DNA of 64,000 nucleotides from Stachybotrys elegans (GCA_020746835.1 JAGPNK010000008.1:62001-126000); one strand, 5' to 3'. Counted from the stretch's first letter, positions 1 to 12,489 are shown. Program-made: numbers and translations. The notes: generated by a model not told the origin, from the letters alone.

Positions 1-2207
1 GGCGTCTTTGCGGGTAGCCTCGCTGTCGGACGATTCAGTACCTCTGCTCAACACTAAATAAGCAAGAACATGTGGCATGCGGCAAACGGATGTCTTTTTA
101 CAACACACGGAACGGTACCGGGGTGGGAGGATATGCTTTGGGAACTTGGGCAAGGCGTACACCGCGACGGTCATGCTTGCAATCTCTGTGGCCTCGGACT
201 ATGTCTTGAATCTGTAGAGCGGGCGAATGTATTGGATGGAACGGAACGGGGTCTTGCGTACTGAAACCATCGGGGAATACAGTCAATATATGTCCAATAT
301 CCGCTGCACGCGTCGGATGGGGAGATGTTTTTTGCAGATGTGAGACAAAACATGCTGACTGAAGACGCCCACGGGTCGTTGTTTCTGGTATCCTGCCGCG
401 TGTCTATGTCTTCCCGCATACGGCTGTGTTTCGGGAGCAGCTGACTTGAGTGTAAAGGGGGTGATCGAATGCGACGAGTCCTTTTCTCCTTTGATGAGCC
501 GAGTTTTGTCACTGTCAGTTTATGTTATGCTCATAGACGGTATTGGAGAGATCCTTGCTGTCTGTATCACCTGCGTTCCTCAATATTTCGGGGAATGGTG
601 TAATGTCTCGGGTGTGCTTCTGGCATGTACGTCAGTAGCCGGGTCTCATCGCTTGCTTGGTTGCTTGCTTGGTCGACGGCAAAGTGTGTTGTTGTTGGTT
701 GCATCGGTTACACCATTCAGGCATGCCATACCATGCCATGCTACCATACCAGCCAGACCTTTTGGCAGATCACACGCAAATGCTTGTCCCATCGCAGGAT
801 GGGTAGTCACTGGCCAGTCTCTTGCTGTGAGCGATGACAAGTCATTTCATGTCGGTCTGGATGTGGATGCCGTCGAGCTTGGGGGTTAAGACGACCTTGG
901 TTAGTCGTTGAAGTTAAGTTGGGATACTATCGTCTTTTCGTGACTCGCTCCACCCCCGGTTTTTGGTTTCGTGGTTTCTGGATCGACTATGGTATTACCG
1001 GTTAGCAGGCTCAAAGTAGGCAAGGCAATGTATGACGGACTCCTCCTTTCCTCATTCATCACGTCGATGCGCCCGCGTGACGGCTGCGAAATGAGATTTT
1101 GCCCCATTTATGTCGCCTCCCAATCATGACTTGACAGGTGCCCGAAACAGGCAGTCTTGTTCCCTATTCAGGGACAGCGCTTCCGCCTTGGGCCCTTCGG
1201 GGAAAACGGCCGACGATGGGATCCGTCGATTACACGGGAGCTTGCCTTGGCCTTGGCCATGCAACCTTGTTCCAACGACGTGGCGGGTAGCCCAGCCCGG
1301 ACGGAACCTGGAGCCCAAGTCCCTGCCAAAGCCTCACGACACATACACTTACTTGCATGTGTACGTATATGTAGCAAGATAGCGAGAGAATACTCATGGC
1401 AGCATCATCCCTGTACGAGTTAATTGAGTTAAAGAAAAGTTAAGGAAGGGTGTGGTCAGTAGATAAATATTCAGGTGCACTAGGAGCTGCCCAGCCGTCG
1501 AGTTTCGTAACCTTCGTGCCTTCATGCCCTCATGCATCCCGTCTCATCCTCTCTTTTGCTCTTCTTCTTGAACCTGCCATGTGCTCCGCAACCCCCCGGC
1601 ATCAGTGACCTTGCATCCCAGCACTTCTTAGCTATCTACTGCTTCTTGTGATGCTTCCCCTGCCCAGCTCCCACTTCGTCCATATGCCCTCTACCGTCCG
1701 TCCAAAGCCCACCCGTTCATTGTGCACTGTAGGAAAGGGAATTCAACAAGCCAGAAACACCAGCGAGCCCAGGCTGCTCGCCTTTCTGATTATCGATGCA
1801 GTTCTTCTTCTCAGATCCCCCTCGAGAGCGCGCCAACCATCGCCTCTCCCGCCACCGAGTAAGCCCAAGCCACATATACATCTGGAGCGCGAGAGCCCCA
1901 GTTTCGTCCAGACAGCCCAGTTGGCACCCGGCGCTACGTCGCCAGGCAGGCTTGTCAAGATGATAGAGCTGCTCGAGATCCCAATAAAACCCCATGAAAC
2001 CCTTGGGCGAATAGAGAGGAAAATAAAATAAAAAATGCAAGCTGGAAACGCAAGGCATATCAACATCCTTTCAACGCCGAATCACGAAGCCCCGCCAAGC
2101 ACAACAGCATCCCTGGCAATGTCATAGCCAGGTGTAGAGAGACGTTTCCCACGGAGCCATGACAGCCGGGTATCAACGCACGAGTTTGGTGGTCGCCAGA
2201 CGTCTCA
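1..2207. other. Non-coding stretch downstream of mcm1
   Basis: I see no gene here. Open frames on both strands are short, overlap one another, lack recognisable domains and do not join across splice sites into a plausible protein. The last part, roughly 2,030-2,207, is probably the 3' untranslated region of the minus-strand mcm1 gene. Base composition is ordinary for this genome and there is no obvious transposon. Confidence 0.5.
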
Positions 2208-3323
2208 TCATGACTGATGGTGTCCTGCTGGAGGCATCCCGGGCTGTGGAGGCATGCCCGAGCCGTAGCCCTGGTTCCTCTGCACGTAGTTCTGATAGGC
2301 CAAGGCCTGCTGGGGGTCCATTGGCATATTGGGCATGGTATATCCAGGCATGTGGCCTGGTGGCATGCCGCCAGGCCGGCCCTGCTGCGGAGGCATGTGG
2401 CTTGCTTCCTCTGGTGAGTCGACGGGGTCGCCTCCATCGACGCCGTTCTCATTGCCAGGAGTTGGCTCGGGGGCATTGAGGCAAGCCTGTAAAGGTTCGT
2501 GTTAGCAACAAGCCGTAGACAAGTAGCTGGCTGGGAAAGGGAAGAGCTCGTGTTGATTGCCCCGGGCTATCAAGCGATTTGTACGCCGCAAGAAGCACCC
2601 ATGGGCAAGGAACACAAGGCGCGACGTGCGCATCAGTGCGGCTTACCTGGATCAGGTTCTTGCCCTCGGCCTTGGTTACGAGCGGTTGCAGCTTTGGTGT
2701 TGTGAATGTGTACACCAGCCCAGTTTCAGAGACGACAAGTAGTAGAACTTGGGTTCCGGTCAGGACGGACAATTCGTAGGCCTAGGTTATGCTTGTTAGT
2801 CAAAGCGCCCAAAGAATACAAAGTGTTCAATTCCAGGGAGGGGTAGAGCGGTCACTGGACAGCTTGAGCGTGCAGAGCCGATGCGATCACCGTATAAGCC
2901 AGCCGGCAGCTCCGGGACAGCTCGAGGCCTGCAGCAGGGATGCCTCCGGGCGCGATACATGACGGCCACGGCAATATGATGCATCGTGAAAGCTGTGTCT
3001 CGGGACGCGGGAGATTGGACCGTGACGTGAGGGCAGGAGGGCAAGAGGACACAGAGGCAGAGGCGACGCACCTTCTTCATGATACCAGCTTTGCGCTTGG
3101 AAAAGGTAATATGACGACGGGACTTGTCGCTGATGAACTTGATCTCAATCTTGCGACGCTCTCGGCTGCCCTTCTCGTCATCGTCGTCGTCGTCGTCGGC
3201 TGCGGATGGACGCTGGCGCTTGACGCCGCGCGACTCGGGAGCGGCGGTGCCATTGCCCACGCCGTGCGACTCGTCGAGGTCGTTGGGCGACGTCTGTTCG
3301 TGCTGATCTGCGATGTCTGCCAT
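2208..3323 (-). CDS. mcm1: MADS-box transcription factor Mcm1
   Basis: SRF-type MADS-box factor, a nuclear sequence-specific DNA-binding protein of about 221 residues. Three exons: 3323-3072, 2781-2647 and 2486-2208. Both introns have GT...AG borders and leave the frame in phase 0. The MADS box runs from about residue 54 to 110 and includes RRKIEIKFISDKSRRHITFS, then KRKAGIMKK at the end of exon 1, continued in exon 2 by AYELSVLTGTQVLLLVVSE. A run of seven Asp (residues 43-49) precedes it. The C-terminus is rich in Gln, Met, Pro and Gly, as in fungal Mcm1 activation regions. I chose the ATG at 3323, giving MADIADQ; an upstream in-frame ATG near 3404 is less likely. In fungi Mcm1 works with partner factors in mating, cell-cycle and developmental control (family knowledge). 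The intron falling inside the MADS box hides the domain in unspliced frames. Confidence 0.93.
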
Positions 3324-6300
3324 TGCTGCTTTCGATTTCGCGCGCGCGCTCGCACTCGCACTTACAAGCTGTCGACTGGTATCAACGCGCTCTGGAAAAG
3401 GCAAAAAGTGGTGGAGATACTGCTTTGAGCGTGGTGCCGATGGATCTATACTGGATCTGGCGTCGAGCGGAGAGAGGAAGGGGAGCTGCCCTTTTGTCGC
3501 AGAAACCTGGTTGGGTCGCGCTCTTCTGGATTGAGTCTGGTCTGGGCAGTGCGCGGAAAGAGCCAGAGGCGAGGAGTTGCAGCAAAGAGGGTTGTTTTCG
3601 GCTTAAAGTGATATCTAGCGAGGGCATGGGCTACTAACGCGGATAATGCAGGTCTCGGGGTGCCGAGGACGCGCCAGCGAGCGGGGGGGGGCAGTTCTTG
3701 CACCTAGGAAGGAACGAGGAGCAGGAGCGTTGCAGATGGTCCGTTGAGGCAGATGGTGGGGGGTGGGAGGGGGGGCAGTCGCGCTCCGCAGGTGCAAGGA
3801 ACTCCGCTTAGCCGGTACTTCTGTCTGCGTATGGGGTACATAGAGCTCGTGTGGAGTAAGAGGGAGGGCAGGAGCGGCCGATGCAGACCTCGACGTTGAG
3901 ACAGGCAGCTTGAGTCGGATACGTGAAAAATGCACCCCAAAACGAAGAACTGAGGGTTTGTGTCGAAGCTCAACAAGATGTCAGGCAACAAGATGGCAAG
4001 CACCTATCAAAAGTGTATTGCAGTGTTGAGTGGCGAACATAATGCAAAAGCATGTCACGTCCCTCTCCGGGCTTACAGCCAAGTCTATTTGCAGCACATG
4101 CGTCTTGTCTGCTGGTGGGTGCTGCCTCGACAAAACAACAGCCTGGTGCAGTCCTGCGCGGCCCATGTATCAGGTACATTGCTCTCACGTACTGGCATCA
4201 ATGGCTTACACTCCTGCTGCTGTGGTGTGGTGATGGTGCTGATGCTGATGCTGGTGCGGGTGAGGGATGCTGCTTCTCAACGCTGGCCAAGGGCTGCTAC
4301 TGGTGCGACTACCTAGTAGGGAGGGGAAGGACCCGTCAACCATGTCGCCTGGATGTTTGACGTGCCTGCCAGTTGCCTGCCACTGGTCTGAGGGCAAGGT
4401 CCACGATGCTGCGTCAATTTAGTTAGCACTGTGGCGGATGCGCTAGCATGGGCCAGGCCATCTCCCTTCTCCACTGTCTGCCGCCAAATCTCCCTGTAAG
4501 CTTCATCGCTCCATTGTAGCGGGAGGGAAGAGACGAGACGCGTCCATCTGTTATTACCTCTCAGTGCAATATTCTTCGCAAGCACAGAAAAAAACGAGAG
4601 AGAAAAAAACAGGCGGCGCCGCCTCACCTCATCCCCGCGCCCACCGGCATTGGTCATCGCCTACGGAGTACCGTGAGCCACAAGCCCATTTAGACCCAGC
4701 TGAGGGGTCACATGCTAACACTCGTCAAAACGCTCTCTCCATTATGAGTTCATACGAGCAGAAGGCGGATGACACACGCCCGTCCAATTATACCTCGTCC
4801 TTTACTGTATGTACTGGCGGCTACGAAGGACGAGACACAACAACGGCCAGGTCCGCTACCGTCTTTTGGCATCCGCCTCTATCTATGTACAATCCCCCTT
4901 GTTTGTCTCATGGATCAGACGCACTGTGTGGGCTCTTACCAGCTTCCTGAATAGGAATGGCTCCTGCTCCCCAGCTCAAGATGCAGTGCCTCTACATTTC
5001 GTATGTGTCCGGAGATGAGATGACAGAGCTAGAGCGCGGCGTAACGAGACGAGGCACCAAATCACATCATGGCACTGAAGATGCCTATGGTGGCCTTGGG
5101 GCAAAGCACAACATGTCACACGCCGGCTGAGAGCGATGTCAGGTCCTGTCGGGCCTGGCTATTAGTTCAGTTGGCCAAATAACCTTGTTAACAGGGTACA
5201 AGATGCTGCCGTCGATCCTCTCCAGGCCCTCAGGTTGAATACGCAATGTGCCAGGAGCAGCGCGCCTCAGCTCGCCGCATTAGCCTGGGCGGCACAACTA
5301 CCTCCTACATGCTCCGTACTCCAGCATACAGGGCTCTTCCCGGGATCTTGATTCCAAGGTTAATATGTGGCCGCGCTGGTCAAGTATCGGCAGGGCAATG
5401 CCTGCAATGGGGGTCCCCGGCTGAGTCCCCGCGTCCAGCACAGCCAAAGGGAAGGCCATGTTGCGAGCAAAGAGGAAAAAGCCAAGCCTAGTCACGCCGC
5501 CTCGTCACTCGCGAGCCGATGTGGTACCACCAGCCCAGGAAAATCCTTTCATCCCAGCCCAGCCTTGCCCTCACTTGTTTGGCCTCCCTGGTAAGATCCG
5601 ATGAAATTAATAGAACCCGGCTCGAGCTCCCGCATGCATATCAATAGGCCCAATCACGCATATCATCCATCAGTCACCGTCGTGCATCTATCATCCATCC
5701 ATCCATCATCCATCATCTGTCAGCTGGGGCGGGACCAGGACCGACGCAACGCCGATGGACTCCATGCGCCGCTGGGCTTTGCAAATGTCGGCCCATTGTT
5801 GATCAGCTCTTTTCCCTGTTGTGACGTGCCGCGTAGTGCTTGGGGTGAAGCGGGCAGCATATCAATACTCGGTAGGCACACACTACCTAGTAGTCTAGGC
5901 CTTGGGATCAGCAGGCGTCACTCTCGCGTATTCTTTGGTCGCCACCCGTGCTCATTTCAATGTGCTTTGGCGATCCAGGGATGCAATAACATGGAGGCTT
6001 CTGGCTGATGTGGGCCTCCCGCCGAATTTCTCGCCCGGGTTTAGCGTCGGGGCTTCCACCATACAGAATAACACCTGAATGGCAGATAGACGATGTTGCC
6101 TATCCTCGTCACCCACGCGCGCTCACATCTTATCAATACGGATTACACATACACGCACGCACACAGAGAGAGAGACTCGGCATATACTACATCGTACATC
6201 GTATATCGTGTATCCGTACCATACAAACACACACCACGGCACGGTGCTTCGGCGAGAAGACAGGCCACCTTGCTGTCAATCACAAACCCCGGCTCCCTCC

Positions 6301-8149
6301 AACCACCCCATCTCTCCATACCTCCGTATTCTATGTACCTAACCACGGGTTTGGCCACAATGGCGCGTCAGGGAATCCCACTAGGCTCTGCGTCTTTTCA
6401 GTACCATGTAATTATCAACGCAACCGTCCCCGCTCTGCTTGCAACCTACCGTACCTTAGCGGCCTGCAGGGATCCTGGCGGCCCTGGCAGCCTGGCACCT
6501 CTCAATTTTAAGCCCGCACGTGCTGGCGCAGGTTCTCTCATCCCATGCCGAGCAGACGGACGGGATCCCACTCTTCCCTGCAAGCCCACCGCCGCCAGCC
6601 AATGGGGGCCGTGGTCGCTGTAGTCGACATCTTCTAGCTGCGAAGCTAGCGACGGCTACCATGACCTTGACTGCGAACAATGCCCTGCCGCCCACCCTGC
6701 CCTATTGGCATCCGGAGACTAGGAAAGCGTCCTGTTCTACTCGACAGTCGTAAGCTGCGTTCTCCAGGCCCACTCGCCGTCCATTCGTGCCTGACCAGGC
6801 CGGCCAGTGTACGTACCTGAATGCCAGGTCTGGCGGAGATTGACGATCACGATGCGATTTGATCAGCACTCGGCGATGGGGGAACGCTGGTGAGCCGCCG
6901 AGGCGAGGTCGATGTTCCCTGCTAGGGTCGGCAAGAATAAAATCCCGTAGGCTAGCCACCGACCTCTGGCTACGACAACGAAGGTTGTCCCGACGTAGGT
7001 CGGTTGTGGGATAAAAACAAGTGTGCCCTGTCTAGTTGCATGACCATGCGCCTCTAGTCAACATTCCTCTCGGTACCCGCTGTCAGGAGACTGCGTGTCG
7101 ACTGCAGTCAGCAAAGGCTGACATCCTGGCTCACCTGATTGCCGGCGAGGATGTGGTGAGTGCAAGTGTACATAGTAAGCCAAAATTTCTTAGTGAATAT
7201 CCTTCTATCCGATCAGGACCCCTTGGTCGCGGGAAATACATACCCAGCATGCCTTACCGGGCAGGGCATGGGTACAGGCCTAGCATCATACGTGGCTGGA
7301 CATGGCAACACGACCCTTGATGATTGCTGAATGTGGCAGCCCTTGTTCATCTCGCATCTCTTGGAGCTCTTCTTCGGCCTCTGTACAGGGTATGTCAGGC
7401 TTCAGGCATTTGTCCAGGAGTAAGGTGACGGAAGCAGCGGTTTCTACCCGAGAGTTGGTGAGGGAAGCAGAGCCGACTTTTGCCGGCCCATCCGTCATGA
7501 GAGGTGACGTCCGGCTAGAAAATGTGCACCAGTTAACTAGCGCCGTCAAGTTAATGAATGTGAATGTGCTGCCAACTTAGCGTCGAATTGGCTGTCATTG
7601 AGACGTTTAGGCGTTTGCAGCCTGCAGTCTGCAATGTCTTGCGTCGTATACGGGCTCCTCTAGTATTGTTCACAGAATGCGCATTCCGTTGATGTCGTAG
7701 GGGTTGTGGCACAAACGGACTGCTCAGTTCTACGCGGGTCGGACTTAGGTATGACATGTCGCTGCGCAAGCCCTACTTCCATGATGAAGCCTCATTGATT
7801 GATGGGGGACGCTGTTGCTTGTGGTATGTCACTCACCTGGTTGCGTCAATTTGAACTCGTAGAGCGGGCGCTCCCTGTACTTGTCGCATGAATAGCAGCG
7901 TCTAGACTGTGTCATTCAACGTCATTTCCATTGGACATCACATAAACGGACAAATGCCATCTCCGGCACCGCTACCCGCGAACGTACTGCCCTCTACCAT
8001 ATCACCATAGGCAGACGAAGCAGCTGAAAACTACAAGAGTCCTTCAACAAGTAGATTGATGCCCGTGATATCTCTGCTATCTAATCTCCTTCTGGTGTGG
8101 TTTTGGCAAGACACGCGATCCGTTGGAAGGTATAGGCAGGGAATGTAAA
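3324..8149. other. Long non-coding region upstream of mcm1
   Basis: I can support no gene here. The first few hundred bases should hold the mcm1 promoter and leader. They contain G-rich runs at about 3683-3691 and 3755-3775. Other simple-sequence patches are a GCTGAT/GCTGGT-like stretch near 4230-4260, CATC repeats near 5695-5720 and an AC/AG-rich patch near 6140-6175. Open frames are short and unsupported. Confidence 0.5.
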
Positions 8150-8455
8150 AATACTAGTAGTATTTACTAATACTAATACTAATACTAATACTAATAGTAT
8201 TAGTATAGTATTAGTATCTATAAAAAAAATTACTATTACTAATACTAATACTAATACTAAATATTTTAATATTAGTATTAGTATTAGTATTTTTTTTAGT
8301 ATTAGTATTAGTATTAGTATTTATATTTTAGTATTAGTATTAGTATTAGTATTTTATATTAGTATTAGTATTAGTATTAGTATTTCTTTTTAGTATTAGT
8401 ATTAGTATTAGTATTAAAAGTAAGAAATACTAATACTAATACTAAAAGTACTAAA
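8150..8455. repeat. ACTAAT/ATTAGT hexamer array, left end
   Basis: Blocks of three to five ACTAAT units are followed by several blocks of three to four ATTAGT units, the reverse complement. The blocks are separated by short A/T spacers, and the array ends with ACTAAT units again near 8,430-8,450. Adjacent blocks of opposite orientation could pair as hairpins. An array of the same hexamer lies at the right end of the island, which suggests terminal or subterminal element sequences. Confidence 0.8.
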
Positions 8456-8459
8456 AAGA

Positions 8460-9075
8460 AAATTAATTATATATAGAATTAAATAGAAATCTATAGAATT
8501 CTAACTTATTAATATAAAATATAATAGAAACTAATAGAATTTTAGTAAACTAATATAATAGAACTATTATTTAATGGTATTTCTTTTAAATAGAAAAGGT
8601 TTAATAATATAGAATTTAATAGAAAGCTATAGAATTCTAGCTTATTAATATAGAATATAATAGAAACTAATAGAATTCTAGCTTATTAATATAGAATATA
8701 ATAGAAACTAATGGAATTCTAGCTTATTAATATAGAATATAATAGAAACTAATAGAATTCTAGCTTAGTAATATAGAATATAATAGAAAGTAATAGAATT
8801 CTAGCTTAGTAATATAATAAAACAATTACTTAATAGTAGTTCTTTAAATAGAAAAGGTTTAGTAATTTAGAATTAAATAGAAAGCTATAGAATTCTAGCT
8901 TATTAATATAGAATATAATAGAAACTAATAGAATTCTAGCTTAGTAATATAATAAAACCATTACTTAATAATAGTTCTTTAAATAGAAAAAGTTTAATAA
9001 TTTAGAATTAAATAGAAAGCTATAGAATTCTAGTTTATTAATATAGAATATAATAGAAACTAATAGAATTCTTTA
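8460..9075. repeat. 41 bp tandem repeats and a longer composite repeat
   Basis: Units beginning AGAATTCTAGCTTATTAATA recur with a 41 bp period at about 8631, 8672, 8713, 8754 and 8795. A longer unit then follows, carrying an extra segment resembling AATAATTCTTTAAATAGAAA, and appears near 8,570, 8,830 and 8,970. The block lies between the left hexamer array and the transposase pseudogene, where a subterminal or promoter region would be. Confidence 0.75.
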
Positions 9076-9083
9076 CTTTTAAC

Positions 9084-9092
9084 TATATAAAG
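9084..9092 (+). promoter_or_regulatory. Possible TATA box of the transposase
   Basis: TATATAAAG lies about 120 bp upstream of the inferred transposase start and is followed by a CT-rich stretch. The whole region is A/T-rich, so the match may be chance. Confidence 0.3.
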
Positions 9093-9210
9093 ACTCTTTT
9101 CTTTCTTTTCTAAGTTAACTTTTACTTTTTATTATTCTATAAGAATAACTATACCTTTATAACTATATTACTACTTTATTATTAAGCTTATTAAGCTTTT
9201 TATTATTATT

Positions 9211-11992
9211 ATAGATTCTAATAAGGATTATTCTAATTCTTTTGACTTAGAATCTAGCCTTTATTCCTCTATAGAGATTAGGGCTAATTCTTCTATTAAC
9301 CCTATTGATTCTGCTTCTAATATAGCTTCTAATAGCTATATTAGTAATACAAATACTCCTTTAAAAAATAGAGAAATCTATATTTTTAAAGAAGGGTTAT
9401 TTTCTAGAGAAATTATAAAGGAAGAAAAAGAAAAGATATATATTATATCTTGTACTTTATAAGTGTTTTTATTATATAAAGAGATATATATACTAACTAT
9501 TTATAGATGCAATTATAAGAAAAAGGAAAAAGTTAAAGGATTTCAATCTTCTAACTTTACTAAACATTATAAGCATAAACATAAAGATATTGCTTATAAT
9601 AAAGAAACTAAAAAAACTTTAAAAAGAAATAAGTTATTTATTTATTTTATAGATTTATTTTACTAACTATTATATAGAAAGAGATATATCTAATTTAGAA
9701 GGCAGAAATCCTTTTAATCTTAGTATTAGAAATAATACTATTTCTAATACTATTTTTAATAAGGAAGAAGCTTATAAACGAATTCTTAGCTTTCTTATAG
9801 AGAATAATATCTCTTTTAAAGCTATAGGATCTAAAAGCTTTAAAAACCTTCTTTTTTATTATAATAAGTAAGTTAATTCTTTAACTTTAATATATATTAT
9901 ACTAATTTATAATAGAGAGGGACCTATTATTAATAATAGGAATATTATAACTATTTTAAATAATAGTTATAATGAAGCTTTACAAAAGCTAAATTTGGAA
10001 TTAGAAAGTCATATATCTAATTTAGGGGAATTTTCCCTTACTTTTAATATATAGACTTCTAATAACCAAACAGCCTATTTAGGCATTATTCTTATTTATA
10101 TTACTAAGCAGTTTAAGCTTAGATATAAGCTTATAGGTAAGTTATTCTTTTAAATATATCTATTATAAGACTTTTAACTAACTATTTAATAGCTTTTGAA
10201 CCATTAGATGAAAGCCATACTGGGATATATATATATAATAAATTTAAAAATTCATTATCTCTTTATCCTAGTATTAATTTTAATACTATTTTTAGGTAAG
10301 CTTTATAGCCTTTTATTTATATTATATACTAATATTTTTATAGTATTACTCGAGATAATGCAGGGAATAATAATACCTTTATAAAGGCTTATATTAAAGA
10401 GTGTTATAACTCTTTTAATATAGACTTTAAAGGGGATATTCGCTATATAGCACATATTATTAATCTTGGAGTCCAAGATATTCTTAAAAGCTATATATCT
10501 ACTAAAAGAAAGAAGAAAGGCTATCTAAATATATATATAAAAATATATATTTAACTAGCTTTTCTTCTTCTAATTTAGTAGAAGAAGAAAAAGAAGAAGA
10601 AGAAGAAGAAAATAAAATAATAGAAGAAAATATACAAGAAATAAGTAAGTTTATTCTTTTCTTTTATATATATATATATATATATATACTAACTATTTTA
10701 TAGATATTCTTACTAGAATTCAAAGGCTTATAACTATAATAAAATATAGTCAAGAGCCTCAAAAGCTATTTAAAGATGGAATTCAAATTTTAAAGAATAA
10801 TAATTCTTTAAATACTAAAAAGACTACAATTCCATTAGGTAAGCTATATATCTTTATTTTAAAGATTTCTATTACTAATAAATCTATAGATAATTCTACT
10901 AGATAGAATTCAACTTATTCTATGCTTAATTCTTTTTTAGAATTAAAAGGCCCTCTAGATTATATATATAAAAATACACATAATCTAGAGTATAAAAAGC
11001 TTTTTATTTCTAATTTAGAATGGCTAGAAATTGAAGAATTAAAAAAGATTTTTTATATCTTTTTACAGCCTTCTATAAAATTACAGGGGCAAATTTATAC
11101 TACTATTCAAAAAAGTCTATTATTTATATATATTATATATAATAAACTAGAAGAGCTTCAAGTTAAATACTTAGAGCTTTTAAAAGAAAATGAAAATGTA
11201 AGTAAAATCCTCTTCTTTTTATATATATATATACTAATTTATATAATAGAATATCTTTTATAAAGGTCTTTATAAAGCTATAGAAGAAGGACTTACTAAG
11301 CTAACTAAATATTTTCCTAAAAAATTAAAAAAGGAATATTTAGAAACTTATAAGCCCTATATCTTAGCTATTATATTAGACCCTAGGCTAAAATTATCAC
11401 ATTTTAAGCCTAGAAATATACTAGATCATTATCCTAATATTTATCAGGATATTCAACAGCTATTTAAAAAAGAATACTACAGGTAAGTTATATTTTTTAA
11501 TTTAAAATTATAAAGAAAATAGATTACTAATATATTCTAGATTAAAAAATAAAATATCTTCTAATTTAGAAGACTTAGAGTCTTCTAAAGAAGAATTATC
11601 TGATTTTGAAAAGGATTTATATTTAACTTCTTCTATTAAAAAAGAAGAAACTACTATATATTTAATTGAAGATCAATTAAATTATAAGGTATGTTTATTT
11701 ATATATATAGTATGTTTATATATTAATTCTTTTATAGGAAGATCCTTTAGAATACTAGAGATTAAATTCCTCTAGATTCCCTATATTATCTATATTAGCT
11801 AGAAAATATCTAGCTATTCCAGCAACTTCTACTGCTATAGAAGGGGCTTTTTCTATTAGTAATAATATTATTACTAAGCTAAGAAATCAACTAGACCCTT
11901 CTATAGTTAAGCAGTTAGTTTTTTTAAAAAGCTGGAATAAAGATATAGAGGAATTAGAAAGGGATTTAATAACTGAAATTATAGAGAATTAA
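9211..11992 (+). pseudogene. Degenerate intron-rich hAT-family transposase
   Basis: Joining exons gives a hAT transposase. Likely exons: 9211-9459, 9508-9632, 9682-9867, 9916-10136, 10193-10295, 10344 to about 10540, 10579-10644, 10704-10838, 10890-11197, 11250-11482, 11541-11688 and 11738-11992. Features in order: an acidic N-terminus; a BED-finger-like segment (CNYKKKEK, then NFTKHYKHKHKD); a catalytic-core-like region with TSNNQTAYLGI, then ITRDNAGNN and YIAHIINLGVQDIL; STR-stop-NSTYSML; YILAIILDPRLKL; and the C-terminal dimerisation domain with ILARKYLAIPATSTAIEGAFS, LRNQLDPSIVKQLVFLKSW here split. In-frame TAG stops at 10052-10054, 10904-10906 and 11756-11758 each stand where relatives have Trp. 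The start is probably ATA (from ATG) at 9211. The junction of the first two exons does not keep frame, and one donor near 10,540 is missing. The copy should be inactive. Internal exon limits are my inference. Confidence 0.8.
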
Positions 11993-12489
11993 TAGTTCTC
12001 TATAGTTTTTTTCTCCTAAATAAGAGGCTAAACTATTTAAAGAATAAAGATTTATTCTATATATTTATATATAGTTTATTTCTTTATATTCTTTCTATTT
12101 ATTATTAATATTTATATTAATAATAATTTAAAGAATAGAGTATTTATTTTATATTTATATTCTTTTTATTTCTATTATTATTTATTAGCTTATATAAGTA
12201 CTAAGGTTTAAAGAATATATACTTTATATTTTTATTATATATAAAGATATAAAGTTATTATTCTTTACTTTATAATACTATATAAGTTTAAAGATAATAA
12301 TAGAAATAAAAATATATTATATAAAATATATTATAAATACTACTATTTTTCTTTTTATTATAATATAAATTATTATAAATAATAGAAGGAATTAAAAGAA
12401 AAAACTATAAATATATATATATTATAAATCTATATAATTAAACTACTATATAGTTTAAATAAGTTAATATATATATTAACTAAAATATT

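Noticed and set aside
446..889. 147-codon frame as a gene
   Set aside because: There is no domain, no splice partners, and competing frames on both strands.
8150..8455. Hexamer array as a CRISPR array
   Set aside because: Units are six bases long without unique spacers, and this is a nuclear fungal genome.
10052..11758. TAG read as Trp or Gln through an altered genetic code in the transposase
   Set aside because: All other genes in the window use TAG or other stops normally, and the TpG-to-TpA explanation is simpler.
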